Of a stretch of 64,000 nucleotides of DNA, positions 1 through 9,370 are shown in pieces. Position 1 is the stretch's first letter. Each line of letters starts with the position of its first letter. This DNA comes from Desulfuromonadales bacterium. Its GTDB lineage: Bacteria > Desulfobacterota > Desulfuromonadia > Desulfuromonadales > JAHYIW01. The translations under genes were made by a program, and so were the position numbers. The DNA is taken from assembly GCA_029210745.1 (NCBI GenBank), contig JARGFI010000005.1, forward strand, positions 19,293 to 83,292, written 5' to 3'. The notes under the pieces were generated by a model, which was given only the letters and a program-made list of their open reading frames with translations, was not told the origin of the DNA and did no database searches.

Positions 1-243
1 ACTGGCAACAAACTGAATGACAAGATGTATTATCATCACAGCGGTTTCCCCGGTGGAATCAAGTCGATCAATGCCGGAAAACTTTTGGCGAAAAAGCCGG
101 AAGAGTTGATTAAAAAGGCGGTTAAGGGTATGCTGCCGAAAAACAAACTGGGTCGGCAAATGTTTAAAAAACTGAAGGTTTATGTCGGGACAGATCACCC
201 TCATGCTGCCCAGCAACCGCAACCTTTCAAACTGCAAGATTAG
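1..243 (+). CDS. rplM: 50S ribosomal protein L13, C-terminal part
   Basis: The reading frame is already open at base 1, so the start lies upstream of the window; 80 C-terminal residues are visible. L13 binds 23S rRNA early in 50S assembly. The visible part contains the family's [10 protein letters not shown] segment, the [14 protein letters not shown] helix and the late [11 protein letters not shown] stretch, ending in a short Gln/Pro-rich tail. It stops 15 bases before rpsI, the standard rplM-rpsI pair, so the two are very probably cotranscribed. Identification is secure despite the truncation by the window edge. Confidence 0.95.
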   Translation, partial: TGNKLNDKMYYHHSGFPGGIKSINAGKLLAKKPEELIKKAVKGMLPKNKLGRQMFKKLKVYVGTDHPHAAQQPQPFKLQD

Positions 244-258
244 TTCTAGGAGACTTCG

Positions 259-651
259 ATGGCAGAACAAAGATACTATGCGACCGGTAAAAGAAAGACG
301 TCCGTGGCGCGTGTCTGGATGCAGCCTGGTACCGGTAGCATTACTGTAAATAAACTTTCTATCGATGACTTTTTCGGGCGTGAAACGTCGAAGATGGTCA
401 TTCGCCAGCCACTTGAATTGACCGACAATGTCGGCAAATTCGATATTTCTGTCAATGTCAAGGGGGGTGGTCCTTCCGGTCAGGCCGGCGCGATCAAACA
501 CGGGATCACCAAGGCGTTGCTCGAGGCTGACCCTGAATTGCGTGCAGTTCTCAAAAAAGCCGGGTTTATTACCCGTGACAGCCGTATCAAGGAACGTAAG
601 AAATACGGTTTGGCCGCAGCACGCCGCAGTTTCCAGTTTTCGAAGCGTTAA
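259..651 (+). CDS. rpsI: 30S ribosomal protein S9
   Basis: S9 is a 30S head protein whose C-terminal tail reaches towards the P-site tRNA. The 130-residue length is normal. The N-terminus [15 protein letters not shown], the central [15 protein letters not shown] loop and the basic tail ending [11 protein letters not shown] are diagnostic. The start ATG is preceded by a good ribosome-binding site (TAGGAGA, 6 bases upstream). It follows rplM by 15 bases and is closed by a strong hairpin at 680-713, so it ends the operon. Confidence 0.98.
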   Translation: MAEQRYYATGKRKTSVARVWMQPGTGSITVNKLSIDDFFGRETSKMVIRQPLELTDNVGKFDISVNVKGGGPSGQAGAIKHGITKALLEADPELRAVLKKAGFITRDSRIKERKKYGLAAARRSFQFSKR

Positions 652-679
652 TCATTCACTTCGAAAACACACTGTTGTT

Positions 680-724
680 GTACAAAGGGAAGCTTGCGGG
701 CTTCCCTTTGTACGTTTAATTTTA
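680..724 (+). terminator. Rho-independent terminator after rpsI
   Basis: A perfect 14-bp stem (680-693 with 700-713, arms GTACAAAGGGAAGC and GCTTCCCTTTGTAC, loop TTGCGG) is followed by a T-rich tail (GTTTAATTTT). It separates rpsI from argC, which begins 20 bases later. Confidence 0.85.
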
Positions 725-743
725 GTATTCATGCAGGAGTCAT

Positions 744-1784
744 ATGGTGCTGAAGGTTGCCGTTGTTGGCGCAAGTGGATATACCGGCGTTGAGTTGTTG
801 AGGTTGCTCTATTCCCATCCGCTGGTTGAGGTGACCTTCGTTACATCGCGTCAATATGTCGGGACACCAATCGCAGAAGTGTTTCCATCGCTGGGAGGCT
901 GTTTTTCACTGGTTTGCAAACCAATAGACCCGGAGATGATAGCCGCGGTTGCAGACGTGGCGTTTGTTGCCTTGCCACACAAAAACGCCATGCAAGTCGT
1001 TCCCGAGCTGCTGGACAAGGGGATGAAGGTGATAGATCTTTCCGCTGATTACCGGCTGCACGATCAGATGGTGTACGAACAGTGGTATCAAAAACATACC
1101 AGCCCAGGCCTTCTCGAAGAAGCCGTTTATGGCTTGCCGGAACTTTTTCGCAAGGATATTTCGTCAGCTCGACTGGTAGCTAATCCCGGTTGTTATCCTA
1201 CCAGTGCCGCTTTGGCGCTCGCGCCACTGATTGTCAATGGGTTGATTGACCTCAATTCAATTATTATCGACAGTAAATCGGGAGCCAGCGGGGCAGGGCG
1301 GGGCGCGAAAACCGAAAGTCTTTACTGTGAAGTCAACGAGGGGTTCAAGGCGTACGGCATTGCCGCTCATCGCCATACACCGGAAATTGAACAAACGCTG
1401 TCTGGTCTTGCTGGTCAAGATGTAAAAATCAGTTTTACGCCCCACTTGTTGCCGCTGAACCGGGGGATTTTGACAACTGCTTACGCTTCACTTGACCGGA
1501 AATTGCTGACTGCTGAACTGAGAGATATTTTTCTTCACTATTACGCTGACGAAAAATTTGTCCGCATTTGCGCGGTTGATGTGACCCCCAATATTCAACA
1601 GGTGCGCGGAAGTAATTTCTGTGACATCGGGGTCGTCGCGGACCAACGGACGGGGCGGGTGATCGTTGTTTCGGTAATCGATAACCTGGTGAAAGGGGCT
1701 GCCGGTCAGGCCGTACAAAATTTGAATTTGATGGCAGGCTTTAGTGAGTCAACAGGGCTTGATACCGTAGCGATTTATCCATAA
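744..1784 (+). CDS. argC: N-acetyl-gamma-glutamyl-phosphate reductase
   Basis: ArgC catalyses the NADPH-dependent reduction of N-acetylglutamyl phosphate to the semialdehyde, the third step of arginine biosynthesis, in the cytosol. The 346-residue length is typical. The N-terminal nucleotide-binding loop reads [16 protein letters not shown], and the catalytic cysteine sits in [13 protein letters not shown] (about residue 150). The later [12 protein letters not shown] stretch and HRHTPEIEQ are also family hallmarks. ATG 744 follows CAGGAG at a good distance. No other arg gene is adjacent, so it looks monocistronic, lying between the rpsI terminator and a convergent terminator at 1805-1854. Confidence 0.96.
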   Translation: MVLKVAVVGASGYTGVELLRLLYSHPLVEVTFVTSRQYVGTPIAEVFPSLGGCFSLVCKPIDPEMIAAVADVAFVALPHKNAMQVVPELLDKGMKVIDLSADYRLHDQMVYEQWYQKHTSPGLLEEAVYGLPELFRKDISSARLVANPGCYPTSAALALAPLIVNGLIDLNSIIIDSKSGASGAGRGAKTESLYCEVNEGFKAYGIAAHRHTPEIEQTLSGLAGQDVKISFTPHLLPLNRGILTTAYASLDRKLLTAELRDIFLHYYADEKFVRICAVDVTPNIQQVRGSNFCDIGVVADQRTGRVIVVSVIDNLVKGAAGQAVQNLNLMAGFSESTGLDTVAIYP

Positions 1785-1804
1785 TTGAAAATCGTATCCA
1801 AACT

Positions 1805-1854
1805 CAGAAACAGGAGTGGCGAAACAACGATTTGTTTCGCCACTGCTGTTTCTG
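1805..1854. terminator. Long convergent terminator hairpin
   Basis: A 22-bp stem with one G-G mismatch joins 1805-1827 to 1832-1854, with a 4-base CGAT loop. It fills the gap between argC (ends 1784, plus) and the GGDEF gene (ends 1856, minus), so it probably terminates both transcripts. There is no long T-run on either side; the call rests on stem quality and position. Confidence 0.75.
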
Positions 1855-1855
1855 G

Positions 1856-4078
1856 TTATGTTGTGACGTCTGATCGGTTCGGGGTGTTTTGATCTGTGTC
1901 GATCGTAAGCGTTTCGCAACGATTTCTGCCGTTACGTTTTGCCAGGTAAAGCGCCCGGTCGGCGCGGTCGATGAATTGTTGCATAGTGTCATGATCGCCT
2001 GGTGCGAAGATGGTCACTCCAATGGACAGGGTGAGGCTCTTTTCAGGCTGGTCCTGTTCAAGTGATTCAAAAGACTCGCAACTGATAAGTTTCCTGATCT
2101 TTTCCGCCAGATTAGCCGCCCCGTCAAGATCGGTGTGAGGCATCAGAACGATAAATTCCTCACCACCATAACGGCCGACGATATCAGCTTCTCGCGTATG
2201 CTCATTAAGCAGTTGCGCCACTTTTTTCAATACGCGGTCGCCCATCAAGTGACCATGCGTGTCGTTCAGACTCTTGAAATAATCGATGTCAATCATGGCC
2301 AGTGAGAGTGGAGAATTAAAACGAATTGACTGGGCCATTTCTCGTTTACTTACTTCAAAAAAGTAGCGCCGGTTGGCGAGTTGTGTCAGTTCGTCAGTAT
2401 AGGATAGATTTTTTGTTTGTTCATAAAGCAGTGCATTTTCCAGCGCCATTGCAGCCTGGTTGGCTGCTGCCTGAATTAATTTAAATTCATTGTTAAGAAA
2501 ACCATCAGTTCTGTTTTTATGTAAATTAATTACACCATAGGTGCGCATTTTTACACACAGTGGCACCGATACCATGGAGCCGTGTGCTTTCAACTTACCT
2601 TTATAGTTAAGGTTTTTCTTCTCGGCGTTCATATCTTTGATGTAAACAAGCTTTTGTTTGCGAGCCGTGAGCCCGGTAATCCCTTCGTCAAGTTTCATTG
2701 TGACGCCGTCAAGAAGTTCACGATCAATGCCGCTGCTGCTGACAATTTTCAGGCAATTGTCTTCGTCACGGTAGGAGAAAATAACAACCATGTCACAATT
2801 GAGGGTCGCGTACAGGGTCTCGACGATTCTTTCAAACAGCTCCTTGGTATCGATGGTTGTAATCATCGCCCGGTTTAATTGAAAGAGTGCTGTTAGTTCA
2901 GTGATATGTTCCTGCAGTAAGTGATTGGCTTTTTCAATTTCATAATTTTTTTGAGCAATGGTTTTCTGATGGTTCAATTTCTCATTTGCAACAGCAAGTT
3001 CATTTTGACGCTGCATTTTTTCTTCATAAAGATGCTTGAGGTCTATCGTCATGTCATTGAAGGAGGTCCTCAATAACCCGAATTCGTCAACCGAAATATT
3101 GTCAATGCGATAATCCAGATTCCCCTTACGAACTTCATCGATTGCAATCAACAGACTGTTTATCGGTTGCATCAATTTATTGAGCATGCGGATAAAGACA
3201 TATCCTCCGACAATCAAGGCAGCCAGAAGAGTCAAGATGGAACGCAGTGCTATCGTCTGGATAATGACGCCAAGCTCATTGAGCTTGGCCGATGTTGCCA
3301 GGATCAGCATGTCATTGGTTCCCAGCGGCACCGCATGAAACAAGTGGCGGCTTGAAAACAGCGACCCAGAGCTTAGATACAAGTGCTCCCCTTGCTGGAT
3401 AGCGGATAACTGTTCGGCGTTCAGCTCCGGGAGCGAGATATCGTCACTGTTGCTGATGATCGGTGCCCCGGTGGCTGACAGTAACGTTATATAATAAGTC
3501 GAATTTGGGCTCAGTCGTGTCAAAAAACTTTTGTCCATTGGCGTTTGGAGAAAATAGATACCGATGCCATTGTTGTCACGTTCAGGGAAGGGGGCGGCGA
3601 CTGCGAGCGTAGGAACGGTCCCGGTTTGACCGAGGTAGCGAAATTTTGGCTGACCGCTTTGCAGCGCTTGTGAAAAAAGTTCCTGAATTGGCTCATAATA
3701 GAGATAATCACCGGCATTCCCCGGAAAAGAGGCAACGAATATATTGTCGTTTTCCAGCGTCGAAAAAAAACTTTCACGGAGCAGCGAGGTGGTGTTGTCG
3801 TTGTCGTTCAATGGGGACGAAACAACGTTGGTAATAAAGAGAAGTCGTTTCGAATATTCACTCAGTTTTATTTCGAGCGATTTGATTTCCCGGTAAAGGA
3901 TTTCATGGGTTGAATACAGTCGTTCATCAATGGATTTTTCGATCACCGTCCGAATAAACCCAATCGAGCCGACTGTCGCAGCGGTGCCAAAAAGGATGAT
4001 TGAGAAAAAAAATGGCAGAAGAATTTTATTACGTAGTCGATTGCGGCGACGTAGCTGGCTGAGGGGAAGGATGTCCAT
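1856..4078 (-). CDS. Membrane diguanylate cyclase, HAMP-GAF-GGDEF
   Basis: Probable c-di-GMP synthase of 740 residues. Order: short cytoplasmic start, membrane segment (about 20-42), extracytoplasmic sensor region (about 45-270), second membrane segment (about 275-297), HAMP (to about 350), coiled coil (350-395), GAF domain (about 395-545) and C-terminal GGDEF domain (about 570-730). The active-site loop is intact (GRYGGEEF). The inhibitory I-site is also present as READ, five residues before GGEEF, so product feedback inhibition is expected. It starts 3 bases after the stop of the HD-GYP gene, so a cyclase and a phosphodiesterase share one transcript. The ligand of the sensor region is unknown. 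Confidence 0.93.
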   Translation of the reverse strand: MDILPLSQLRRRNRLRNKILLPFFFSIILFGTAATVGSIGFIRTVIEKSIDERLYSTHEILYREIKSLEIKLSEYSKRLLFITNVVSSPLNDNDNTTSLLRESFFSTLENDNIFVASFPGNAGDYLYYEPIQELFSQALQSGQPKFRYLGQTGTVPTLAVAAPFPERDNNGIGIYFLQTPMDKSFLTRLSPNSTYYITLLSATGAPIISNSDDISLPELNAEQLSAIQQGEHLYLSSGSLFSSRHLFHAVPLGTNDMLILATSAKLNELGVIIQTIALRSILTLLAALIVGGYVFIRMLNKLMQPINSLLIAIDEVRKGNLDYRIDNISVDEFGLLRTSFNDMTIDLKHLYEEKMQRQNELAVANEKLNHQKTIAQKNYEIEKANHLLQEHITELTALFQLNRAMITTIDTKELFERIVETLYATLNCDMVVIFSYRDEDNCLKIVSSSGIDRELLDGVTMKLDEGITGLTARKQKLVYIKDMNAEKKNLNYKGKLKAHGSMVSVPLCVKMRTYGVINLHKNRTDGFLNNEFKLIQAAANQAAMALENALLYEQTKNLSYTDELTQLANRRYFFEVSKREMAQSIRFNSPLSLAMIDIDYFKSLNDTHGHLMGDRVLKKVAQLLNEHTREADIVGRYGGEEFIVLMPHTDLDGAANLAEKIRKLISCESFESLEQDQPEKSLTLSIGVTIFAPGDHDTMQQFIDRADRALYLAKRNGRNRCETLTIDTDQNTPNRSDVTT

Positions 4079-4081
4079 GGT

Positions 4082-6121
4082 TTAGAAGGAAATTTCGTCC
4101 TGCTGACACATTTCGATAAAAGCTTCGACAATCTGCGGATCGAACTGTCGTCCGGCATTGGCTTCTATCTCCTCAATGGTAATCTCGTGGGATAACGCAT
4201 CATGATAGGGGCGGTCAGAAGTCATTGCATCGTAGGTATCAGCGACAGCAAGAATACGTGCTTCAATAAGGATTTCTTCTCCTTCGAGCCGATTTGGGTA
4301 GCCGTTACCATCGTATTGTTCATGATGCTGTTCAATGATTTTACGAATGTCGGTGAGAAAATCGATTGGTTCAAGGATCTTGACGCCGATCGACGGATGC
4401 TGACGCAAAATGTAAATATCGTCATCCGTAAGCGTGTCCTTTTTGTGTAACAATGCCGCATCAATGCCGATTTTTCCGATATCGTGAAGTACCGCCGCCT
4501 GTTCGAGGCGGTGCAGGCTTTCGGTGGGGAGGCCAATCTTTTGTCCCAGTGTCAGGCTGTAGCGGGTGACACGTTCGGAATGACCGCGGGTATATGCATC
4601 GCTGGCTTCCACCGCCGAGACCAACGCCTGCACAGTACTGAGATAAGCCGCCTGCTGTTGTTTATAAAGTCGGGCATTCTTGATTGCGCCACTGGCTTGT
4701 GTGGCAATCGTGACCAGCAGCTCCAGGTCGCTTTCGTTGAAGCAACTGTCGTTATGTCGATTTGAGATTGAAATTGCACCGATGACTTCATCATTGATTA
4801 CCAGCGGTGCGCTGATCACCGTCTTGCGCACAAAACCAAGCAGACTGAGTTTGTTGAATTCTTGTGTTTCTTCGATATTTTTGATCAGTATCGGTTTTTT
4901 GTGGGCAACGACCCAATGAACGATGCCACCGGCTTTAAACGGAATCTCTTTGGATAAACCAAGGTGATCAGGAAAACCGACGGATCCTTTCGGAATAAGA
5001 GTCTTTTTATCTTCGGAGAGGATCAGAATGTGGGCAAAGCGCCCTTCCAGTATTGTGCAGGCATTACGAATAAGGAGCGAAAAAAGTTCTTCCAGGTCCA
5101 TCGTGGAGTTAACCGCCAGCCCTATTCTGTGCAGCGCTGACAGGCGCGCAACCGCGTTTTCGAGAAAGGTGTTTTTGTCTTCAAGTTCACTGGCCAAATC
5201 GGCGATCTTGAAATTCGCTTCTTCAATCTCTTCAATGCGCTCTTCCAGCGTAATGTTCAGATATTCAATCTCTTTAAGCCGCTCCTCCAGGGTGTTGTTC
5301 ATGTTGTGAAGTTCATCGTGGTACATAAGCTTTTCTTTGCTGGTGGCCAGTTCGCGTTCGTGATTGACAACCGTGTCGAGCTGATTTTTTAAGCGTTTCA
5401 CCATCTGGTTGAATTTGCTGCTGAGCAGCGACATTTCCTTGGAATTGTCAATTTCGGCGGTAGCGTTTTCAAAATCACCCTGTTCGAGGTGGGTCATGGC
5501 CCTGATCAGTTTGCGGATAGGATAGTCCACATAAAAAAGAATAAACAAGGTAATGGACAGAACCAACACCACAATCATGCCAACCGATGAAATGATTGTG
5601 GCGCGACGACCATTGTTCTGGAGAATTTTAATGTCGTCCACGGAGTAGTGAACATTCAGAATTCCAAGAACTTTTTGGGCAGCATTATGGCAGCTATAAC
5701 AGGCCGGGGCATTGTTGATGGGCAAGACAGATCGATAGAGACCATTGTTCTGGTGATCGGCATAGAATGAAAAGCGGTTGGATCGAAACGCAAACAGATC
5801 GCTCGCCGGAACCAGGTCGCCGATCTCGGAAGGGACAGCGGAGATTAGAATTTTTCCTGATTCATCAAAGATTCTGATATTTTGAATCGTTTCTTCGCTT
5901 TTGATATTGTCAAAAATCTTGGATACTTCGTCATTTTTACCCGCCGCCATGCTATTGATGATGCTGCTGCGGATGGTTTCGCCGAGGATTTTACAGTTCT
6001 GTGCGGCAACCTTGCTGAGCATCGCATCTTGCGTGCGCAGGTTCTGCCAGACGGTCAGGCTGACCGCGAAGATGACAATAATCGTGGTCAGACCGATAAA
6101 TTTAAATTTTAATGAATTCAT
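4082..6121 (-). CDS. HD-GYP c-di-GMP phosphodiesterase with CxxCH haem motif
   Basis: Probable c-di-GMP-degrading sensor of 679 residues. Order: membrane segment (8-26), periplasmic domain (about 30-172), membrane segment (176-198), HAMP (to about 250), long coiled coil (250-320), GAF (about 325-480) and HD-GYP (about 490-665). The catalytic signatures HDIGKIG and HHEQYDGNGYP are complete. The periplasmic domain carries CYSCH at residues 141-145, the covalent haem c attachment motif, on the side of the membrane where cytochrome c maturation works. A haem-based redox or gas sensor is therefore likely (inference). The gene is first in a two-gene minus-strand operon with the GGDEF gene. Confidence 0.92.
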   Translation of the reverse strand: MNSLKFKFIGLTTIIVIFAVSLTVWQNLRTQDAMLSKVAAQNCKILGETIRSSIINSMAAGKNDEVSKIFDNIKSEETIQNIRIFDESGKILISAVPSEIGDLVPASDLFAFRSNRFSFYADHQNNGLYRSVLPINNAPACYSCHNAAQKVLGILNVHYSVDDIKILQNNGRRATIISSVGMIVVLVLSITLFILFYVDYPIRKLIRAMTHLEQGDFENATAEIDNSKEMSLLSSKFNQMVKRLKNQLDTVVNHERELATSKEKLMYHDELHNMNNTLEERLKEIEYLNITLEERIEEIEEANFKIADLASELEDKNTFLENAVARLSALHRIGLAVNSTMDLEELFSLLIRNACTILEGRFAHILILSEDKKTLIPKGSVGFPDHLGLSKEIPFKAGGIVHWVVAHKKPILIKNIEETQEFNKLSLLGFVRKTVISAPLVINDEVIGAISISNRHNDSCFNESDLELLVTIATQASGAIKNARLYKQQQAAYLSTVQALVSAVEASDAYTRGHSERVTRYSLTLGQKIGLPTESLHRLEQAAVLHDIGKIGIDAALLHKKDTLTDDDIYILRQHPSIGVKILEPIDFLTDIRKIIEQHHEQYDGNGYPNRLEGEEILIEARILAVADTYDAMTSDRPYHDALSHEITIEEIEANAGRQFDPQIVEAFIEMCQQDEISF

Positions 6122-6454
6122 GTGGGTGGCAAGTGCTCTTAAGTGTTGTCCCGCTGTCAGGCGGAGTCGTGATCCGCTGTGGAATCGCGTTGTTAAATGG
6201 TGATTTGCCGCTATACTGCAAAGTCCCTTTTGTCAGCAGCGCACTTTTTCATTTAAAAACAGAGCAATGTGTCGAGGTAAATGCCCGCTATACAAGTGTC
6301 GGTGCTTGACAGTCCAACCCTGACCAATTAATATGTCGCACTCCGTCGCAGGAGCTGTTTGTTTTGTGTGCAACTGAACGATTGAGTTCTGCAATAAGTT
6401 TGCCAATCACTTTGCCAGATTTTTCATGTAACTTATTGTTTTCAGGTAACTTTA
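6122..6454. other. Divergent intergenic region, 333 bases
   Basis: Non-coding region between the minus-strand HD-GYP gene and the plus-strand DUF2065 gene. It should hold promoters in both directions. One plausible plus-strand sigma-70 promoter is listed separately at 6306-6334. On the minus strand I see only a weak CTGACA / TATAGC pair (about 6213-6239) with a 15-base spacer, too short to call. No small ORF with a credible ribosome-binding site and no RNA gene was recognised. Confidence 0.6.
6306..6334 (+). promoter_or_regulatory. Candidate sigma-70 promoter
   Basis: TTGACA at 6306-6311, a 17-base spacer, then TAATAT at 6329-6334 (4 of 6 matches to the -10 consensus). It lies about 120 bases upstream of the DUF2065 gene start. 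It could drive that gene and possibly queA-tgt-yajC-secDF beyond it. Confidence 0.45.
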
Positions 6455-6640
6455 ATGAAGTTTATATTATGTGTCGCAGGGGTGGTCCTGATCATTGAAG
6501 GCGCTCCGTGGTTCTTGTCTCCCGCCGCGATGAAAAAAATGCAACGACAGTTGTTGCTCAGTTCGTCGCGCGCGCTGCGCATTTGGGGATTGCTGACGAT
6601 GTTGGCTGGCCTTTTACTGGTTCGTTTTGCAACCTTGTAA
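6455..6640 (+). CDS. DUF2065 small membrane protein
   Basis: A 61-residue protein with two predicted membrane helices (about 4-22 and 43-60) separated by a short basic loop (AAMKKMQRQLLLSSSRALR). The pattern GxxLxxEGxPWFLSPAAMKKM followed by LRxxGLxxMxxGLLLL is that of DUF2065 proteins (E. coli YjeT is a relative), whose function is unknown. No strong Shine-Dalgarno is visible, only GGTAAC upstream of the ATG. It sits 88 bases ahead of queA on the same strand. In other proteobacteria this family is often near hflC or purA, which is not the case here. Confidence 0.8.
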   Translation: MKFILCVAGVVLIIEGAPWFLSPAAMKKMQRQLLLSSSRALRIWGLLTMLAGLLLVRFATL

Positions 6641-6728
6641 AGGGCTTAAATGATTTGACAATATCCCTTATCTGTGTTTGAGTTAGGGCCGTTTTTCGGG
6701 CGATTTGAAGGTGGAGAATTTTAGGTAG

Positions 6729-7760
6729 ATGCGCCTGGATAAATATAATTTTGAACTGCCTGAATCGTTAATTGCCCAGTACCCTCCGCCAAGTCGTGAG
6801 GACGCACGGTTAATGGTTCTGGCGCGCACCGGCGGCTTGCCGCGCTGCACATCATTTACCGAAATCATTGATCATTTCCAATCTGGAGATGTGCTGGTTT
6901 ATAACGATACCCAGGTTATCCCCGCACGGCTGTTAGGGCGTAAAGAGTCGGGGGGGAAGATCGAGGTGTTGCTGGTGCGTCGGCGCGTCGGCGATGACGA
7001 AATCTGGTCTTGCCTGACAAAATCTTCCAAAGCACCGCGTCCGGGGATGCAGATCGATTTTGGTGAGCGGTTGACAGCGACGGTTCTTGACCAGGGTGAG
7101 GAACCATATCGTTATTTGCGTTTCAATAGTCACGGCGATTTTCGCGAGCAGCTTGAACGGCTTGGCCGGATTCCGTTGCCACCATACATCCTGCGTGATG
7201 ACGAACCACTTGATCGCGAACGATATCAAACCGTTTTTGCTGCGCAACCGGGTGCCGTGGCCGCACCGACTGCCGGGTTGCATTTTACTCCCGCTCTTCT
7301 CGACCGGTTACGGGACAAGGGGGTGGTGTTGTGTCCGGTGACCCTGCATGTTGGATTAGGCACGTTTCTGCCGGTGCGAGTCGAGCATATTGACCAGCAT
7401 CGGATGCATGCCGAGGAGTATCACGTCCCGGCGGCGACAGCTGCTGAAGTCAACCGTGCCCGTCAGGAGGGACGCCGTGTTGTCGCTCTGGGGACAACGA
7501 CGACGCGCACACTTGAATCAGCGGCTGACGATGCAGGACAGGTGATTCCAGGATCCGGCGAAAGTCGCTTGTTTATTCGACCCGGTTTTCATTTTCAGGT
7601 GATCGACGCGTTGATCACAAATTTTCATTTGCCCGGTTCGACCCTGCTTATGATGGTCGCCGCCTTTGTCGGTCATGAGCGCATCATGGCTGCATATCAG
7701 CAGGCTATCGCTGAAAAGTTCAGATTTTTCAGCTATGGTGACTGTATGATGATTATTTAA
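6729..7760 (+). CDS. queA: tRNA preQ1(34) S-adenosylmethionine ribosyltransferase-isomerase
   Basis: QueA transfers and isomerises the ribosyl part of S-adenosylmethionine onto preQ1 at tRNA position 34, giving epoxyqueuosine. The 343-residue length is normal. Family segments visible are DYNFELPESLIAQYP-like (here KYNFELPESLIAQYP), YNDTQVIPARL, PTAGLHFT, LHVGLGTFLPV and ITNFHLPGSTLLMMV. It is followed 12 bases later by tgt, the preceding enzyme of the queuosine pathway, in the classic queA-tgt-yajC-secD-secF order. An upstream GGAG is 13 bases away and AGG is nearer, so the ribosome-binding site is modest. Confidence 0.97.
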   Translation: MRLDKYNFELPESLIAQYPPPSREDARLMVLARTGGLPRCTSFTEIIDHFQSGDVLVYNDTQVIPARLLGRKESGGKIEVLLVRRRVGDDEIWSCLTKSSKAPRPGMQIDFGERLTATVLDQGEEPYRYLRFNSHGDFREQLERLGRIPLPPYILRDDEPLDRERYQTVFAAQPGAVAAPTAGLHFTPALLDRLRDKGVVLCPVTLHVGLGTFLPVRVEHIDQHRMHAEEYHVPAATAAEVNRARQEGRRVVALGTTTTRTLESAADDAGQVIPGSGESRLFIRPGFHFQVIDALITNFHLPGSTLLMMVAAFVGHERIMAAYQQAIAEKFRFFSYGDCMMII

Positions 7761-8897
<1,137 letters not shown>

Positions 8898-8943
8898 TTA
8901 AAAACAAATATTTCACTTATTACGTCAAGAAGGAGGAAACTCA

Positions 8944-9249
8944 ATGGTTAACAACGCTTATGCTATGGCGAACAACGCAGCGCAGAAAAGTGGTGGCGGG
9001 TATGAGGGTATCATCATGCTGGTCGTTATGTTTGCGATCTTCTATTTCCTGCTGATTCGTCCACAACAGAAACGTGCAAAACAGCACAAGGAAATGGTCG
9101 AGGCTTTGAAAATCGGCGATCAGATTGTTACTGCCGGGGGGATTCATGGACGAATTGCGGCGGTTCAGGATGACATCATCAGTGTAGAAATTGCATCAGG
9201 TGTCAAAATTAAAGTTAATCGCGCCTCGGTCATGACGGTCAGCAACTAG
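8944..9249 (+). CDS. yajC: Sec translocase accessory subunit YajC
   Basis: YajC is a single-pass inner-membrane protein that copurifies with SecDF. The 101 residues comprise a short N-terminus, one membrane helix (about 21-38, IIMLVVMFAIFYFLLIRPQ) and a cytoplasmic domain with the family signature RPQQKRAKQHKEMVEALKIGDQIVTAGG. A very good ribosome-binding site (AAGGAGG, 6 bases) precedes ATG 8944. It sits 46 bases after tgt and 121 bases before secD. Confidence 0.96.
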   Translation: MVNNAYAMANNAAQKSGGGYEGIIMLVVMFAIFYFLLIRPQQKRAKQHKEMVEALKIGDQIVTAGGIHGRIAAVQDDIISVEIASGVKIKVNRASVMTVSN

Positions 9250-9370
9250 TTTCGTTGCGCCAATCCGTCTGCGAACTGTGCTCCGACGGTTAGGTGCGAA
9301 TTCATGTATGCGGTTTACGTAGAACCGCTACGCAATTGACTCAAGGTCTCGGTAAGGAGTTATTTTTGTC

